A stretch of 64,000 bases of DNA, taken from contig DNUE01000075.1 in NCBI GenBank assembly GCA_003508005.1, positions 1-64,000 on the forward strand, written 5' to 3'. The first letter of the stretch is position 1; each line of letters opens with the position of its first letter. Below are positions 1 to 8,271 of the stretch, one piece after another. The notes under the pieces were generated by a model, which saw nothing but the letters and a program-made list of their open reading frames with translations, ran no database searches and was not told the origin of the DNA. This DNA comes from Desulfobulbaceae bacterium. Lineage in GTDB: Bacteria; Desulfobacterota; Desulfobulbia; Desulfobulbales; Desulfobulbaceae. The translations under genes were made by a program, and so were the position numbers.

Positions 1-442
1 CCTTTTTAGAAGCGATTTCCACCGCTAGAAGAATCTGCGGCGCCACGTGAGAGGGGGTGACCAGATTGATGTTGTGACAGCCCTGCTTCTGCAGGCTCAG
101 CATCATGGCGGCGAGCTGGCCCGGGGTTGTCTCCACCCCTTGGCCGAGATGGCTGATTTCGTAGTTCTGGCAGAAAACGCAGCCCAGGTTGCAATGCGAA
201 AAAAAGATGGTTCCCGAGCCACCCGCCCCCACCAGGGGCCGCTCCTCCCCGAAATGGGGGGCAGAGCCGGCAGTCACAGCCCAGCGTCCGGTCCGGCAAA
301 AGCCCTGTTCGTTCTCCAGCCGGTTGGCTCCGCACTGCCGCGGGCAGAGCCGGCAGGAGGCGAGAAGGGAAAGAGCCCTCTCCCGGCGCTGTTTCAGTTC
401 GCCGCTTGCCTGGAGGGAAAGATAGCGGGGAAGAGCGGGCAT
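1..442 (-). CDS. PflX-like radical SAM protein (N-terminal part, cut by window edge)
   Basis: Partial gene; 147 codons are visible and it runs off the left edge. Reading from the ATG at 442, an N-terminal cysteine cluster (CRLCPRQCGA, then GFCRTG) is followed by FFSHCNLGCVFCQN, a canonical CX3CX2C site for the radical-SAM 4Fe-4S cluster. This arrangement matches the COG1313/PflX family of pyruvate-formate-lyase-activase-like proteins, whose substrates are mostly unknown. The start lies 3 nt after the stop of the upstream small membrane protein gene, so the two are probably cotranscribed. The family is clear from the motifs; the target is not. Confidence 0.85.
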   Translation of the reverse strand, partial: MPALPRYLSLQASGELKQRRERALSLLASCRLCPRQCGANRLENEQGFCRTGRWAVTAGSAPHFGEERPLVGAGGSGTIFFSHCNLGCVFCQNYEISHLGQGVETTPGQLAAMMLSLQKQGCHNINLVTPSHVAPQILLAVEIASKK

Positions 443-445
443 GGC

Positions 446-733
446 TCACCGCCCTACCGGAGGCGCGCCACGCATGAGTTTCCGGTTCCGGAAATAGAGG
501 AGGATATCGCCCGCCACCATGAGGCCGTTCAGCAGGTAGAGAAAAATAACCTGGTCGAAGCTGTAGAAGAGCTTGTGCAGGAGCCCGGAAATATAGCCGG
601 CCAGAACCACGCAGAGGAAGAAAAGGCTTTTCCCGGCATTGCTGCGGCTCCGCCAGGAGCGATAGAGCGAAAAAGGCCAGGCGGCGCCGAAGCAGACCAG
701 CATCATGATTTCGAAAACACTCATCAGCCGCAC
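446..733 (-). CDS. Small PQ-loop/SemiSWEET-like membrane protein
   Basis: 95-residue hydrophobic protein with three predicted membrane segments (about residues 5-20, 37-55 and 60-80) and a short basic C-terminus. The length, three-helix layout and a basic loop (YRSWRSRSNAGKS) after the first helix resemble the PQ-loop/SemiSWEET-like small membrane proteins often left as hypothetical in anaerobes. No transport substrate can be inferred. It lies just upstream of the radical-SAM gene on the same strand with a 3-nt gap. It is divergent from recQ, with about 265 bp between them in which I see no other gene. Confidence 0.7.
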   Translation of the reverse strand: MRLMSVFEIMMLVCFGAAWPFSLYRSWRSRSNAGKSLFFLCVVLAGYISGLLHKLFYSFDQVIFLYLLNGLMVAGDILLYFRNRKLMRGAPPVGR

Positions 734-998
734 TCACGGAAAGGGAAAAAATGGTCGCGACGAAAAAAACAATTATCCCCGGAGCGTAAGGAAATGCAAT
801 GAAAAAACAGCGGCAAGCCCGACCCGGCCCACCGGATAAGACAAAGGGCAAGCAGGGAGAACGGTTGAGAAGGACTTGCGACCATGAAGCCTGCTCGTTC
901 CCATTTTTTTTAACAGGCATGACCGGCAAAATTGCGGTAAAGTTTCCTCCCTGCACGCAGCAGGGAATCAACAACAGCACGGGAGCCATCACTGCCCA

Positions 999-2801
999 AT
1001 GTTCAGCAATCCCCAGGAAACACTGAAAAAAATATTCGGTTACGACTCCTTCCGGCCTCCGCAGCAGGAGATCATCGAGGGGCTGATCCGCGGCGAGGAC
1101 GCCTTTGTCCTGATGCCCACCGGCGGCGGCAAGTCGCTCTGCTACCAGATCCCGGCCCTGCACCGCCCTGGGATCGGCATTGTCGTCTCCCCGCTGATTT
1201 CCCTGATGAAGGACCAGGTGGACGCCCTGACCGCCTGCGGCGTGCGGGCGGCCTTTTACAATTCATCGCTGAAAGCCTCCGATGCCCGCCAGGTCCTGGC
1301 CCGGCTGCATGGCCGGGAGTTGGACCTGCTCTATGTGGCCCCGGAACGGTTGCTGAACGACGAGTTCGTGCAGCGGCTGCAGGATATCCCTATATCCCTG
1401 TTCGCCATCGACGAGGCCCATTGCATCTCCCAGTGGGGCCATGATTTCCGGCCGGAATACTGCCAGCTCGGGCGGCTGCGGCAACTCTTTCCGGAGATCC
1501 CCCTCATCGCCCTGACTGCAACGGCCGAACCCCACACCCGCCAGGACATCCTGGAGCGACTGCACCTGCAGCAGGCCAGCTGCTATGTTTCGGGCTTTGA
1601 CCGGCCGAATATCCGCTACACCGTTCTGGAAAAACAGAAGCCCTTTGCCCAGCTCAACGCCTTTCTGCAGGGGCACGGAGATGAAGCCGGCATCGTTTAC
1701 TGCCTGAGCCGCAAACGGGTGGAAAAGGTGGCGGCCCAACTGGTTGGGGCCGGTTTAGCTGCGGCCGCCTATCATGCCGGTTTGCCCCCGGCACGGCGCC
1801 GGCAGGTGCAGGACGAGTTTCTGCGCGACGATATCCGGATCATCGTGGCCACCGTGGCCTTCGGCATGGGGATCGACAAGTCCAACATCAGGTTCGTGGT
1901 TCACTACGACCTGCCGAAAAACATCGAGAGCTACTACCAGGAAACCGGGCGCGCCGGCCGCGACGGACTGGCGGCCGAGGCCCTGCTCCTGTTCGGTTAC
2001 GGGGACGTGGCTCTGGCCCGCGGCCTGATCGAACAGTCGAACAATCCCGAACAGAAGCGCATCGAGCTGCACAAGCTGAACGCCATGGTGGGTTTTGCCG
2101 AGGCCCTGAGCTGCCGGCGCAGGATCCTCCTCGGTTATTTCGGGGAGCTCATGGCAGAGGACTGCGGCAACTGCGATATCTGCCTGAACCCGCCGGAACT
2201 GCTGGATGTGACGGAGGACGGCCGCAAGGCGCTCTCCTGCGTCTACCGCGTGGGCCAGCGCTTCGGCATGGGGCATGTCATCGATGTCCTGCGCGGCTCA
2301 CGCAGCGAACGCCTGCTGGAACTCCGGCACGACCGTCTCTCCACCTACGGCATCGGCGCTGACAAAACCCAGGAATACTGGGGCAGCCTCCTGCGCCACC
2401 TGGTGCATCAGGGCTTCCTGCAGCAGGACGTTGCCAACTATTCGGTGCTCAAATTGAACGATGCCGCCTGGCCCCTGCTGCGGGGCGAGGAGAAACTGAC
2501 TATGGCCAGGCCGCGGGTCAGGACCGCGGCCGCGGCAAAAGGAGCGCGGCGGAAGGTGGGCGGCCTGGAGTACAGCCAGGACCTGTTCGAGGAGTTGCGG
2601 AGCCTTCGCAAACAACTGGCCGACACGGCCGGGGTGCCGCCCTTTGTCATCTTCGCCGACACGACCCTGGCGGAGATGGCCGCGAACCTGCCCACGGACG
2701 CCATGGCCCTCATGCGGGTGCACGGGGTTGGCCTGCACAAGCTGGAACGCTACGGATCGGCCTTCCTGAAGGTCATACGGCAGTTCCGTGCGCAAGAATG
2801 A
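999..2801 (+). CDS. recQ: ATP-dependent DNA helicase RecQ
   Basis: 600-residue superfamily 2 helicase that unwinds DNA 3'-5' in recombination and repair. Visible features: Walker A (PTGGGKS, residues 40-46), DEAH box (residues 138-141) followed by the RecQ aromatic-rich loop (CISQWGHDFR), helicase C-terminal motif VI (QETGRAGRDG), the RecQ zinc-binding cysteines ending in CGNCDIC (C389, C392, C395), a winged-helix region, and a C-terminal HRDC domain (about 520-600). Length and domain order are typical of bacterial RecQ. The start fits the family N-terminus (the FGYDSFRPPQQ motif begins at residue 13). It appears monocistronic; the next gene starts 107 nt downstream. Confidence 0.96.
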   Translation: MFSNPQETLKKIFGYDSFRPPQQEIIEGLIRGEDAFVLMPTGGGKSLCYQIPALHRPGIGIVVSPLISLMKDQVDALTACGVRAAFYNSSLKASDARQVLARLHGRELDLLYVAPERLLNDEFVQRLQDIPISLFAIDEAHCISQWGHDFRPEYCQLGRLRQLFPEIPLIALTATAEPHTRQDILERLHLQQASCYVSGFDRPNIRYTVLEKQKPFAQLNAFLQGHGDEAGIVYCLSRKRVEKVAAQLVGAGLAAAAYHAGLPPARRRQVQDEFLRDDIRIIVATVAFGMGIDKSNIRFVVHYDLPKNIESYYQETGRAGRDGLAAEALLLFGYGDVALARGLIEQSNNPEQKRIELHKLNAMVGFAEALSCRRRILLGYFGELMAEDCGNCDICLNPPELLDVTEDGRKALSCVYRVGQRFGMGHVIDVLRGSRSERLLELRHDRLSTYGIGADKTQEYWGSLLRHLVHQGFLQQDVANYSVLKLNDAAWPLLRGEEKLTMARPRVRTAAAAKGARRKVGGLEYSQDLFEELRSLRKQLADTAGVPPFVIFADTTLAEMAANLPTDAMALMRVHGVGLHKLERYGSAFLKVIRQFRAQE

Positions 2802-2908
2802 GTCACTGGCGTGGCAGCAGCAACGATCCTGCTCTTGCCCGCGCTGATCAAGAAGCCTTTTAGCACTATGCAAATCCAGCACAACTGAGGCAAACCTGAC
2901 CGCCGCCG

Positions 2909-4447
2909 ATGCTCCTCATCTACCCGCCTGTCGCCAAACCTTGCGAACCCCCGGCCGGCATCGCCCGGCTGGCAGGGGCCCTGCGCTCCGGCAACGTGCC
3001 CTGCACCCTGCTGGACGCCAACCTGGAAGGGCAGATGTCATTGCTTGCCGCGCAGGCCGAACCCGCCGATACCTGGGGGCGGCGAGCCTGCCGCAACCTG
3101 CCGGCCAACCTCTCAGCCCTCCGCGATCCGGGCACTTATGCCAGCCCTGCCCGCTACCGGCGCGCGGTGGCAGATGTGAACAGGGTCCTGGAGTTGGCCG
3201 GCCAGACCCGCAATATCTCGCTCAGCCTGGTCAATTACCAGGACCCGGAACTCTCTCCGCTCAAGAGCGCCGACCTGTTGCGGGCCGCAGCCAAGCCCGC
3301 GGAAAACATCTTCTTCCCTTATTTCGCGCAGCGCCTGCCCCCTCTCCTTGCCGAGCCTCGCCACAAAATAGTCGGCATATCCCTCAACTACCTGAGCCAG
3401 GCTTTACCGGCCTTTGCCATGGCCGGCTTTCTCCGGCAGCGTTTCCCGGAGGTCACCCTGGTCATGGGCGGCGGCCTGGTTACCTCCTGGCTGCGCAATC
3501 CCGCCTGGCAGAACCCCTTTGCCGGCCTGGTCGATCTCCTGGTGGCAGGCCCGGGCGAAGAGACTCTGCTGGGACTCTGCGGCAGAGCCAGCAGCCCGCG
3601 CCACGTCCCTCCCGACTACACCGGCCTGCCCCTTTCCGATTATCTGGCGCCGGGCTTCATCCTCCCCTACGCGGCCTCGTCAGGCTGCTACTGGCACCGC
3701 TGTTCGTTCTGCCCGGAAAAGACGGAAGAAAATCCCTATAGGGCCATCCCGCCGGACCAGGTCCTGGACGACCTCTCGGAACTTGTCCTGAATACCCGCC
3801 CGGTGCTGCTGCATTTCCTGGACAATGCCGTCAGCCCGGCCCTGCTTGCGGCCCTCGTCGAACAGCCGCCGGGAGTGGGCTGGTACGGGTTCGCCCGGAT
3901 CAACCGGGCGCTGACCGAACCCGCCTTCTGCAGGGCACTGCGCCGCGCAGGCTGCATCATGCTCAAACTGGGTCTGGAATCAGGGAATCAGGAAGTGCTG
4001 ACCGCCATGCGCAAAGGCATCGACCTGGAGATGGTCGCCCGGGCGCTGTCGGCCCTGCACGCGGCGGGGATAAGAACCTATGTTTATCTGCTGTTCGGCA
4101 CGCCGGCGGAATCACTCGCCGAGGCCCGCGACACACTGATCTTCACCACAGGCCATGCCCGGGCCATCACCTGGCTGAACCTGGCCGTCTTCAACATGCC
4201 GGTTTGCAGCCAGGAGGCGAATACCCTGCAGGCCAGCAGGTTTTCCGAGGGCGATCTCTCCCTGTACACGGACTTCGCGCATCCCCGGAGCTGGGACCGC
4301 AAGACGATCCGGCGCTTTCTCGACCAGGAATTCAAGCGATCTCCAGAGATTGCGGCGATCCTGCGCCGCGACCCGCCCCTGTTCACCTCAAACCATGCGC
4401 CGTTTTTCACCGGCGGCTTTGCCTCTCCCGGCTCCCCTGCAGGGTGA
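2909..4447 (+). CDS. B12-binding-type radical SAM protein with CX4CX2C cluster motif
   Basis: 512-residue protein. The N-terminus (MLLIYPPVAKPCEPPAGIA) looks like the cobalamin-binding-type domain of B12-dependent radical SAM enzymes, with a conserved MGGGLVTSW region near residue 188. The radical-SAM core begins around residue 250. The cluster cysteines are C260, C265 and C268 (GCYWHRCSFC), spaced CX4CX2C rather than CX3CX2C. Downstream elements fit an Elp3-like radical-SAM barrel (KLGLESGNQEVL, then YVYLLFGTP). No substrate can be assigned. The 3' end overlaps the end of the convergent diguanylate cyclase gene by 41 bp. Confidence 0.85.
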   Translation: MLLIYPPVAKPCEPPAGIARLAGALRSGNVPCTLLDANLEGQMSLLAAQAEPADTWGRRACRNLPANLSALRDPGTYASPARYRRAVADVNRVLELAGQTRNISLSLVNYQDPELSPLKSADLLRAAAKPAENIFFPYFAQRLPPLLAEPRHKIVGISLNYLSQALPAFAMAGFLRQRFPEVTLVMGGGLVTSWLRNPAWQNPFAGLVDLLVAGPGEETLLGLCGRASSPRHVPPDYTGLPLSDYLAPGFILPYAASSGCYWHRCSFCPEKTEENPYRAIPPDQVLDDLSELVLNTRPVLLHFLDNAVSPALLAALVEQPPGVGWYGFARINRALTEPAFCRALRRAGCIMLKLGLESGNQEVLTAMRKGIDLEMVARALSALHAAGIRTYVYLLFGTPAESLAEARDTLIFTTGHARAITWLNLAVFNMPVCSQEANTLQASRFSEGDLSLYTDFAHPRSWDRKTIRRFLDQEFKRSPEIAAILRRDPPLFTSNHAPFFTGGFASPGSPAG

Positions 4448-5492
4448 TGGTTTCCCAGACCACCTGGTTGCGGCCATATTGCTTTGCCCGGTAGAGCCTC
4501 CGGTCGGCGGCATTGATCAGGTTCTCCTCGTTCAGCTCCTCCGTCTCGCTGGCCGAGGCCACCCCGATGGAAACGGTAAGCGGAATGAGCTGCTCCCCAA
4601 AGACAAAGGGGGTAACCTCGATCCGCCGCCGGATGCGCTCGGCAAACTCCCTGCCCTCGGCAATATCGCCCACCGCCAGGCCGTAAAATTCCTCCCCGCC
4701 GTAGCGGCCGAATTCGTCGGAGCGCCGCTTCACGTCGCTGACCACATGAGCCAGAGTGGCCAGCACGTAATCGCCCGCCAGATGGCCGAAACTGTCGTTC
4801 ACCACCTTGAAATGGTCGATATCAAGCATGAGAAAGACAAAATCGCTGATATGATTTCGCTCATATTCACCAATCTTGAGTTCCAGGCTGCGGCGCATGA
4901 TCACCCGGTTGGGGAGGCCGGTCAGCTGGTCGACGTAGCCGATCTGTTCCAGCAGGTCCTTGTGCGCCATTTCATTGGTTACATCGGTCAGGTAGCCGAT
5001 AGAGATGGCAATCCCGTCCGCGCCGAAGTTCTCCACCCTGGCCCGGTCCTTGAGCCAGATCGGGGCGGCATCCGCCCCCCGCGAGATTTTGTACGTTGCT
5101 TCGACGCTGCCGCGCTGCGCAACCTCCGCCCGCAGTCCCCGCCTGCTGCTGGACAATTCATCGCTGCTGCGGGCAATCTCCCGGACCCCTGCCTCCACCT
5201 CGGTGCGGTGAAAAAGGCGGTGATTGACAACCGCCTCCCGGAATAGATCCGCCAGCTGTTCGGTGGTGCAGCCGAAGAGGCCGATAAACTCCCGACCAGC
5301 AAACTCGTACCACATGATCGAGCCGTCATGCTGCCAGGCGGAAATATAGGGAATTCCGGGCACGCCGGTCCCGTCGAAAGCGGAGAAGGCCGCAACCAGC
5401 TCGGCCAGCCGTTCCTTGAGGCCGGCGCTGTAAGGCCCGTTGAGAATACGGCCTGCATAGCGGGGCGGGGCGAGTATTTTTTGCTCGCTCAT
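4407..5492 (-). CDS. PAS-GGDEF diguanylate cyclase
   Basis: 361-residue protein from the ATG at 5492, chosen over an upstream in-frame start because AAGGA lies 9-13 nt before it. The N-terminal half (about 40-185) looks like a PAS-type sensor region. The C-terminal GGDEF domain has an intact active site GGEEF (265-269), an allosteric I-site RRSD (256-259) five residues upstream, the metal-binding LDIDHFK and the guanine-recognition NDSFGHLAGD. The Asp in that motif is the residue expected for c-di-GMP synthesis; hybrid cGAMP-producing GGDEF enzymes carry Ser there. No membrane segment is visible, so it is probably cytosolic. The gene tail overlaps the convergent radical-SAM gene. Confidence 0.92.
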   Translation of the reverse strand: MSEQKILAPPRYAGRILNGPYSAGLKERLAELVAAFSAFDGTGVPGIPYISAWQHDGSIMWYEFAGREFIGLFGCTTEQLADLFREAVVNHRLFHRTEVEAGVREIARSSDELSSSRRGLRAEVAQRGSVEATYKISRGADAAPIWLKDRARVENFGADGIAISIGYLTDVTNEMAHKDLLEQIGYVDQLTGLPNRVIMRRSLELKIGEYERNHISDFVFLMLDIDHFKVVNDSFGHLAGDYVLATLAHVVSDVKRRSDEFGRYGGEEFYGLAVGDIAEGREFAERIRRRIEVTPFVFGEQLIPLTVSIGVASASETEELNEENLINAADRRLYRAKQYGRNQVVWETITLQGSRERQSRR

Positions 5493-5799
5493 CAAGATTG
5501 TCCTTCTCTGGAGGGCGCACGCCAATGCTGCAAAATCCGGTACGACGGTGAACTCATCCTTGTTCCCTCTGTTGCAGGGCATCCAGCCTCAACGGGGTGA
5601 GCACCCCGGCGATGAACCGCGGCATGACCTCTCTGTCATATCCTGTCGGTTCGGACGAGGGGAAAGAGCTTTCCCGGTTTCGCGGAGGTTCGCTGTTGGC
5701 ATAAGTGTAGCCTTTTTCCGCCAAAGCGCCAAGCCCCTTTCATCGCCATGACCCTTCTTGACGATTTCCCTTGCCCGCCAAATGTGGTATTTTCCCAAC
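5493..5799. promoter_or_regulatory. Divergent intergenic region with short dyad
   Basis: Region of 307 bp between the divergent diguanylate cyclase and M48 protease genes. I see no gene in it. The one structured element is an inverted repeat at 5660-5675, GGGAAAG and CTTTCCC separated by 2 nt, operator-like in size. Both promoters must lie here, but I could not pick convincing -35/-10 pairs. Confidence 0.35.
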
Positions 5800-6663
5800 A
5801 TGCGCAACCGACTTGCCATCCTCTGTCTTTCCCTGCTGCTTCTGCTCACGGCCTGCGACAATACCGACATCCGGCTGGCCTCCGAAGCCGGCCTTGATGC
5901 AGTGACCGCCGTCACTCTCTCCGATCAGGCCCTGCTGGAACTGGCCAGGCAGTCAGCCGCCTATGCGGACGGCGAACATATCCTCGCCCCCGCGGACAGC
6001 GACTACAGCACACGTCTCCGGCGCCTGGCAGGCGATCATCTTCAGGAGGACGGCGTCTCCTTCAATTTCGGCGTCTACCTGGCCGACGAGGTGAACGCCT
6101 TTGCCATGGCCGACGGCACCATCCGCCTCTACAGCGGGCTCATGGACATGCTGAACGACGGCGAGCTGCGCTTTATCCTTGGCCACGAGATGGGGCATGT
6201 GGTCAAGGAGCATCTGCGCCGCAAGATCCAGCTGGCCTATGCCGCCAGTGCGCTGCGCAAGGGTCTGGCCTCCCAGAACACCACCTTGGGCGACCTGGCC
6301 CGTTCCCAGCTGGGAGGGTTTGTGGAGCTGCTGATGAACGCGCAGTTCTCGCAACTGGAGGAAAAGGTCGCGGATGACTACGGCCTGTCCTTCCTCCGGC
6401 AGAAACAGTATGCACCCGGGGATGCAGTCACAGCCTTGCGCAAGCTGGCCACCCTGGGCAGCGGCCACACCTTTCTCTCCACCCACCCGGAACCCGAGAA
6501 AAGGGCCGAACGGCTGGAGCTGCAGCTCCAGGGGAAGGCGGTGCCGGTGGAAGAGGCGGGGCAGAACCTGCTGGACCGGGTCCGCACCGGCCTGAAAAAT
6601 CTGTTTGCCGACCTGGTGACCTGGTTGCAATCGCTTCGCGACCGGCTGAACAGAAGCGAGTGA
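5800..6663 (+). CDS. M48 family lipoprotein metalloprotease
   Basis: 287 residues from the ATG at 5800. This start gives a clean lipoprotein signal (basic MRNR, Leu-rich core, lipobox LTAC with Cys19 as the acylated residue), whereas the longer frame does not. The zinc-binding motif HEMGH is at residues 129-133 (GHEMGHVVKEH) and the third ligand glutamate sits in the EEKVADDYG segment near 188, the normal M48 pattern. Family members such as BepA, LoiP and YcaL act at the inner face of the outer membrane in envelope protein quality control, so a periplasmic protease is expected. No TPR domain follows the catalytic domain, unlike BepA. Confidence 0.9.
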   Translation: MRNRLAILCLSLLLLLTACDNTDIRLASEAGLDAVTAVTLSDQALLELARQSAAYADGEHILAPADSDYSTRLRRLAGDHLQEDGVSFNFGVYLADEVNAFAMADGTIRLYSGLMDMLNDGELRFILGHEMGHVVKEHLRRKIQLAYAASALRKGLASQNTTLGDLARSQLGGFVELLMNAQFSQLEEKVADDYGLSFLRQKQYAPGDAVTALRKLATLGSGHTFLSTHPEPEKRAERLELQLQGKAVPVEEAGQNLLDRVRTGLKNLFADLVTWLQSLRDRLNRSE

Positions 6664-6724
6664 CTGGATTTATCCAAAAAAAAATGCTATTGATGGAATA
6701 CACCATCCAACTCCAAGAGATGCT

Positions 6725-7261
6725 ATGCCCCCCAAAAAAAGAAAAAACCAGGTCGCCCGAGACCTGTTCATCATCGGGGACTTCATCAAGTACTTCCTCT
6801 GGCTCTTTGTCCCTTTTGCGCTGATGGGCCTGGTGTATGGGCTCCTGTACGACTGCTATTTCATCTGCCTTTTTGTCAATCCGTTCATTTACGCCGGCGG
6901 CATCGCCACCATCATCATCATCATCAAGCATGACGCCAACGATCTCATGGCCCTGATCGGCCATGCCCGCGAACAGCAACTGGCCCTGCACTTAAGGCAT
7001 TCCTCGACAATCCAGCAAATCAGCGTCGAGATGAGCGCCCGGGACTATAATGGTGCGCTCAAGACCGTGAACAAACTGCTCAGGGAGTCGCCCGACTATC
7101 CCAACGCCCTCAACCTTAAGGGCCAGATCCTGCTGGAAGGATTCCGGGAATACGAGAAGGCGCGGGACTGCTTCAGCAAAGTGATGAGCCTCAGCAAGCC
7201 GGATAGCGACGACTACAAGCTGGCCGAAGCCCTCAAGGCCTCAACCTTTCCCGACGAATGA
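6725..7261 (+). CDS. Membrane protein with TPR-like C-terminus
   Basis: 178-residue protein not recognised as a named family. A basic N-terminus (MPPKKRKNQ) is followed by two hydrophobic segments (about 22-45 and 50-67). The soluble C-terminal half (about 90-170) reads as two tetratricopeptide-like helical pairs: SARDYNGALKTVNKLL, ESPDYPNALNLKGQIL, then EYEKARDCFSKVM. The predicted topology is a membrane anchor displaying a small protein-interaction domain in the cytosol. It follows the M48 gene by 61 nt and precedes the spermidine-synthase-like gene by 41 nt, so the three may be cotranscribed. Confidence 0.7.
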   Translation: MPPKKRKNQVARDLFIIGDFIKYFLWLFVPFALMGLVYGLLYDCYFICLFVNPFIYAGGIATIIIIIKHDANDLMALIGHAREQQLALHLRHSSTIQQISVEMSARDYNGALKTVNKLLRESPDYPNALNLKGQILLEGFREYEKARDCFSKVMSLSKPDSDDYKLAEALKASTFPDE

Positions 7262-7302
7262 AGCAACCTGCGGCGGCCTGAACCGTTGGGTCCGCATTCC
7301 GT

Positions 7303-8073
7303 ATGACCACTAACAACCGGATCATCTACCGCAGCTCCCCGCCCCCGGGGATCACCGTTGCTGATGACGGTTACCGCCGCAGTCTCTACCTGGACGGCGA
7401 CAGCCTGCAAAGCTGCATGCTGCTGAACGATCAAGCGGGACTGGCCATGGAATACAGCCAGGCGATGATGTGCGCCCTCTTTTTCCAGCCCGCGCCGGCC
7501 CGGGTGCTGCTGGTCGGGCTCGGCGGCGGCTCGCTGGTCAAATTCCTGCTCTCGGCCTGTCCGGCCGCGACCATCGAGGTGGCGGAGATCAATCCGGAAA
7601 TAGTCGAGGTCGCCCGGCACTTCTTCTTCCTGCCCGAGGACGATCGGCTGCGGATTGAGCTCGTCCCCGGCGAGGAGATCATCGCCAGGCGCAAGGCTGC
7701 CGGCGACCGATTTGACCTGCTGCTCCTGGATGCCTTCGACGACGACGGCCCGGCCAGGCCCCTGCTTGATGAACAGGTGCTGCACGGGTGCCGTCGTCTG
7801 CTCGCGCCGCACGGCGTCTTCGCCATCAACCTCTGGAACCGGCCGAAGGACAACTTTCCCGCCATCCGCAGTGCCCTGGCAGAGGTATTCGCAGGGAGGA
7901 CCTTGCAATTGGCCCTGTCCGGAAATGACGGCAACGCCATCGTCTTCGGATTTACGGACACGCTTCAGAACAAGAAGCTCCTTCGGCTTAAACCCGTTGC
8001 TGAAGCGCTGGCCCGGCGCACCGGGATCAACTTTGTCCGGTTGCTGCGGCAGCTGCACTTTCAGAACGGCTGA
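7303..8073 (+). CDS. Spermidine synthase-like methyltransferase-fold protein
   Basis: 256-residue Rossmann-fold protein. The VLLVGLGGGSLVKFLL segment followed by EVAEINPEIVEVA is the nucleotide-binding loop and acidic strand end of spermidine synthases and their many paralogues. LLLLDAFDDDG supplies the conserved acidic segment after strand 4. The protein lacks the full set of aminopropyltransferase residues I would require to call SpeE. Short single-domain relatives are common in proteobacteria and remain uncharacterised. No polyamine genes are nearby. The ATG start follows a GC-rich stretch without a clear Shine-Dalgarno sequence. Confidence 0.75.
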   Translation: MTTNNRIIYRSSPPPGITVADDGYRRSLYLDGDSLQSCMLLNDQAGLAMEYSQAMMCALFFQPAPARVLLVGLGGGSLVKFLLSACPAATIEVAEINPEIVEVARHFFFLPEDDRLRIELVPGEEIIARRKAAGDRFDLLLLDAFDDDGPARPLLDEQVLHGCRRLLAPHGVFAINLWNRPKDNFPAIRSALAEVFAGRTLQLALSGNDGNAIVFGFTDTLQNKKLLRLKPVAEALARRTGINFVRLLRQLHFQNG

Positions 8074-8271
8074 AAAAAATCGCTTCAGTCGTTTCCCTGC
8101 ATATTGCGCAATTGTCTTCCTGCAGTTAATCGATACTGTCCCCTGGACTCTTTTTCTCCATGACATCAACCTGCTTTCTTGTGTATAAGAATAAGAAATA
8201 TTGCCTTTAACAAAAAGGTCTGGAACTCTCCTTCTGAAAAAACACCCATTCAATCTGCGGGAACCAACTCC

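Noticed and set aside
6..1163. 385-codon minus-strand frame across the left end and into recQ
   Set aside because: Crosses recQ antisense and reads the radical-SAM gene in the wrong frame; the correct frame starts at 442.
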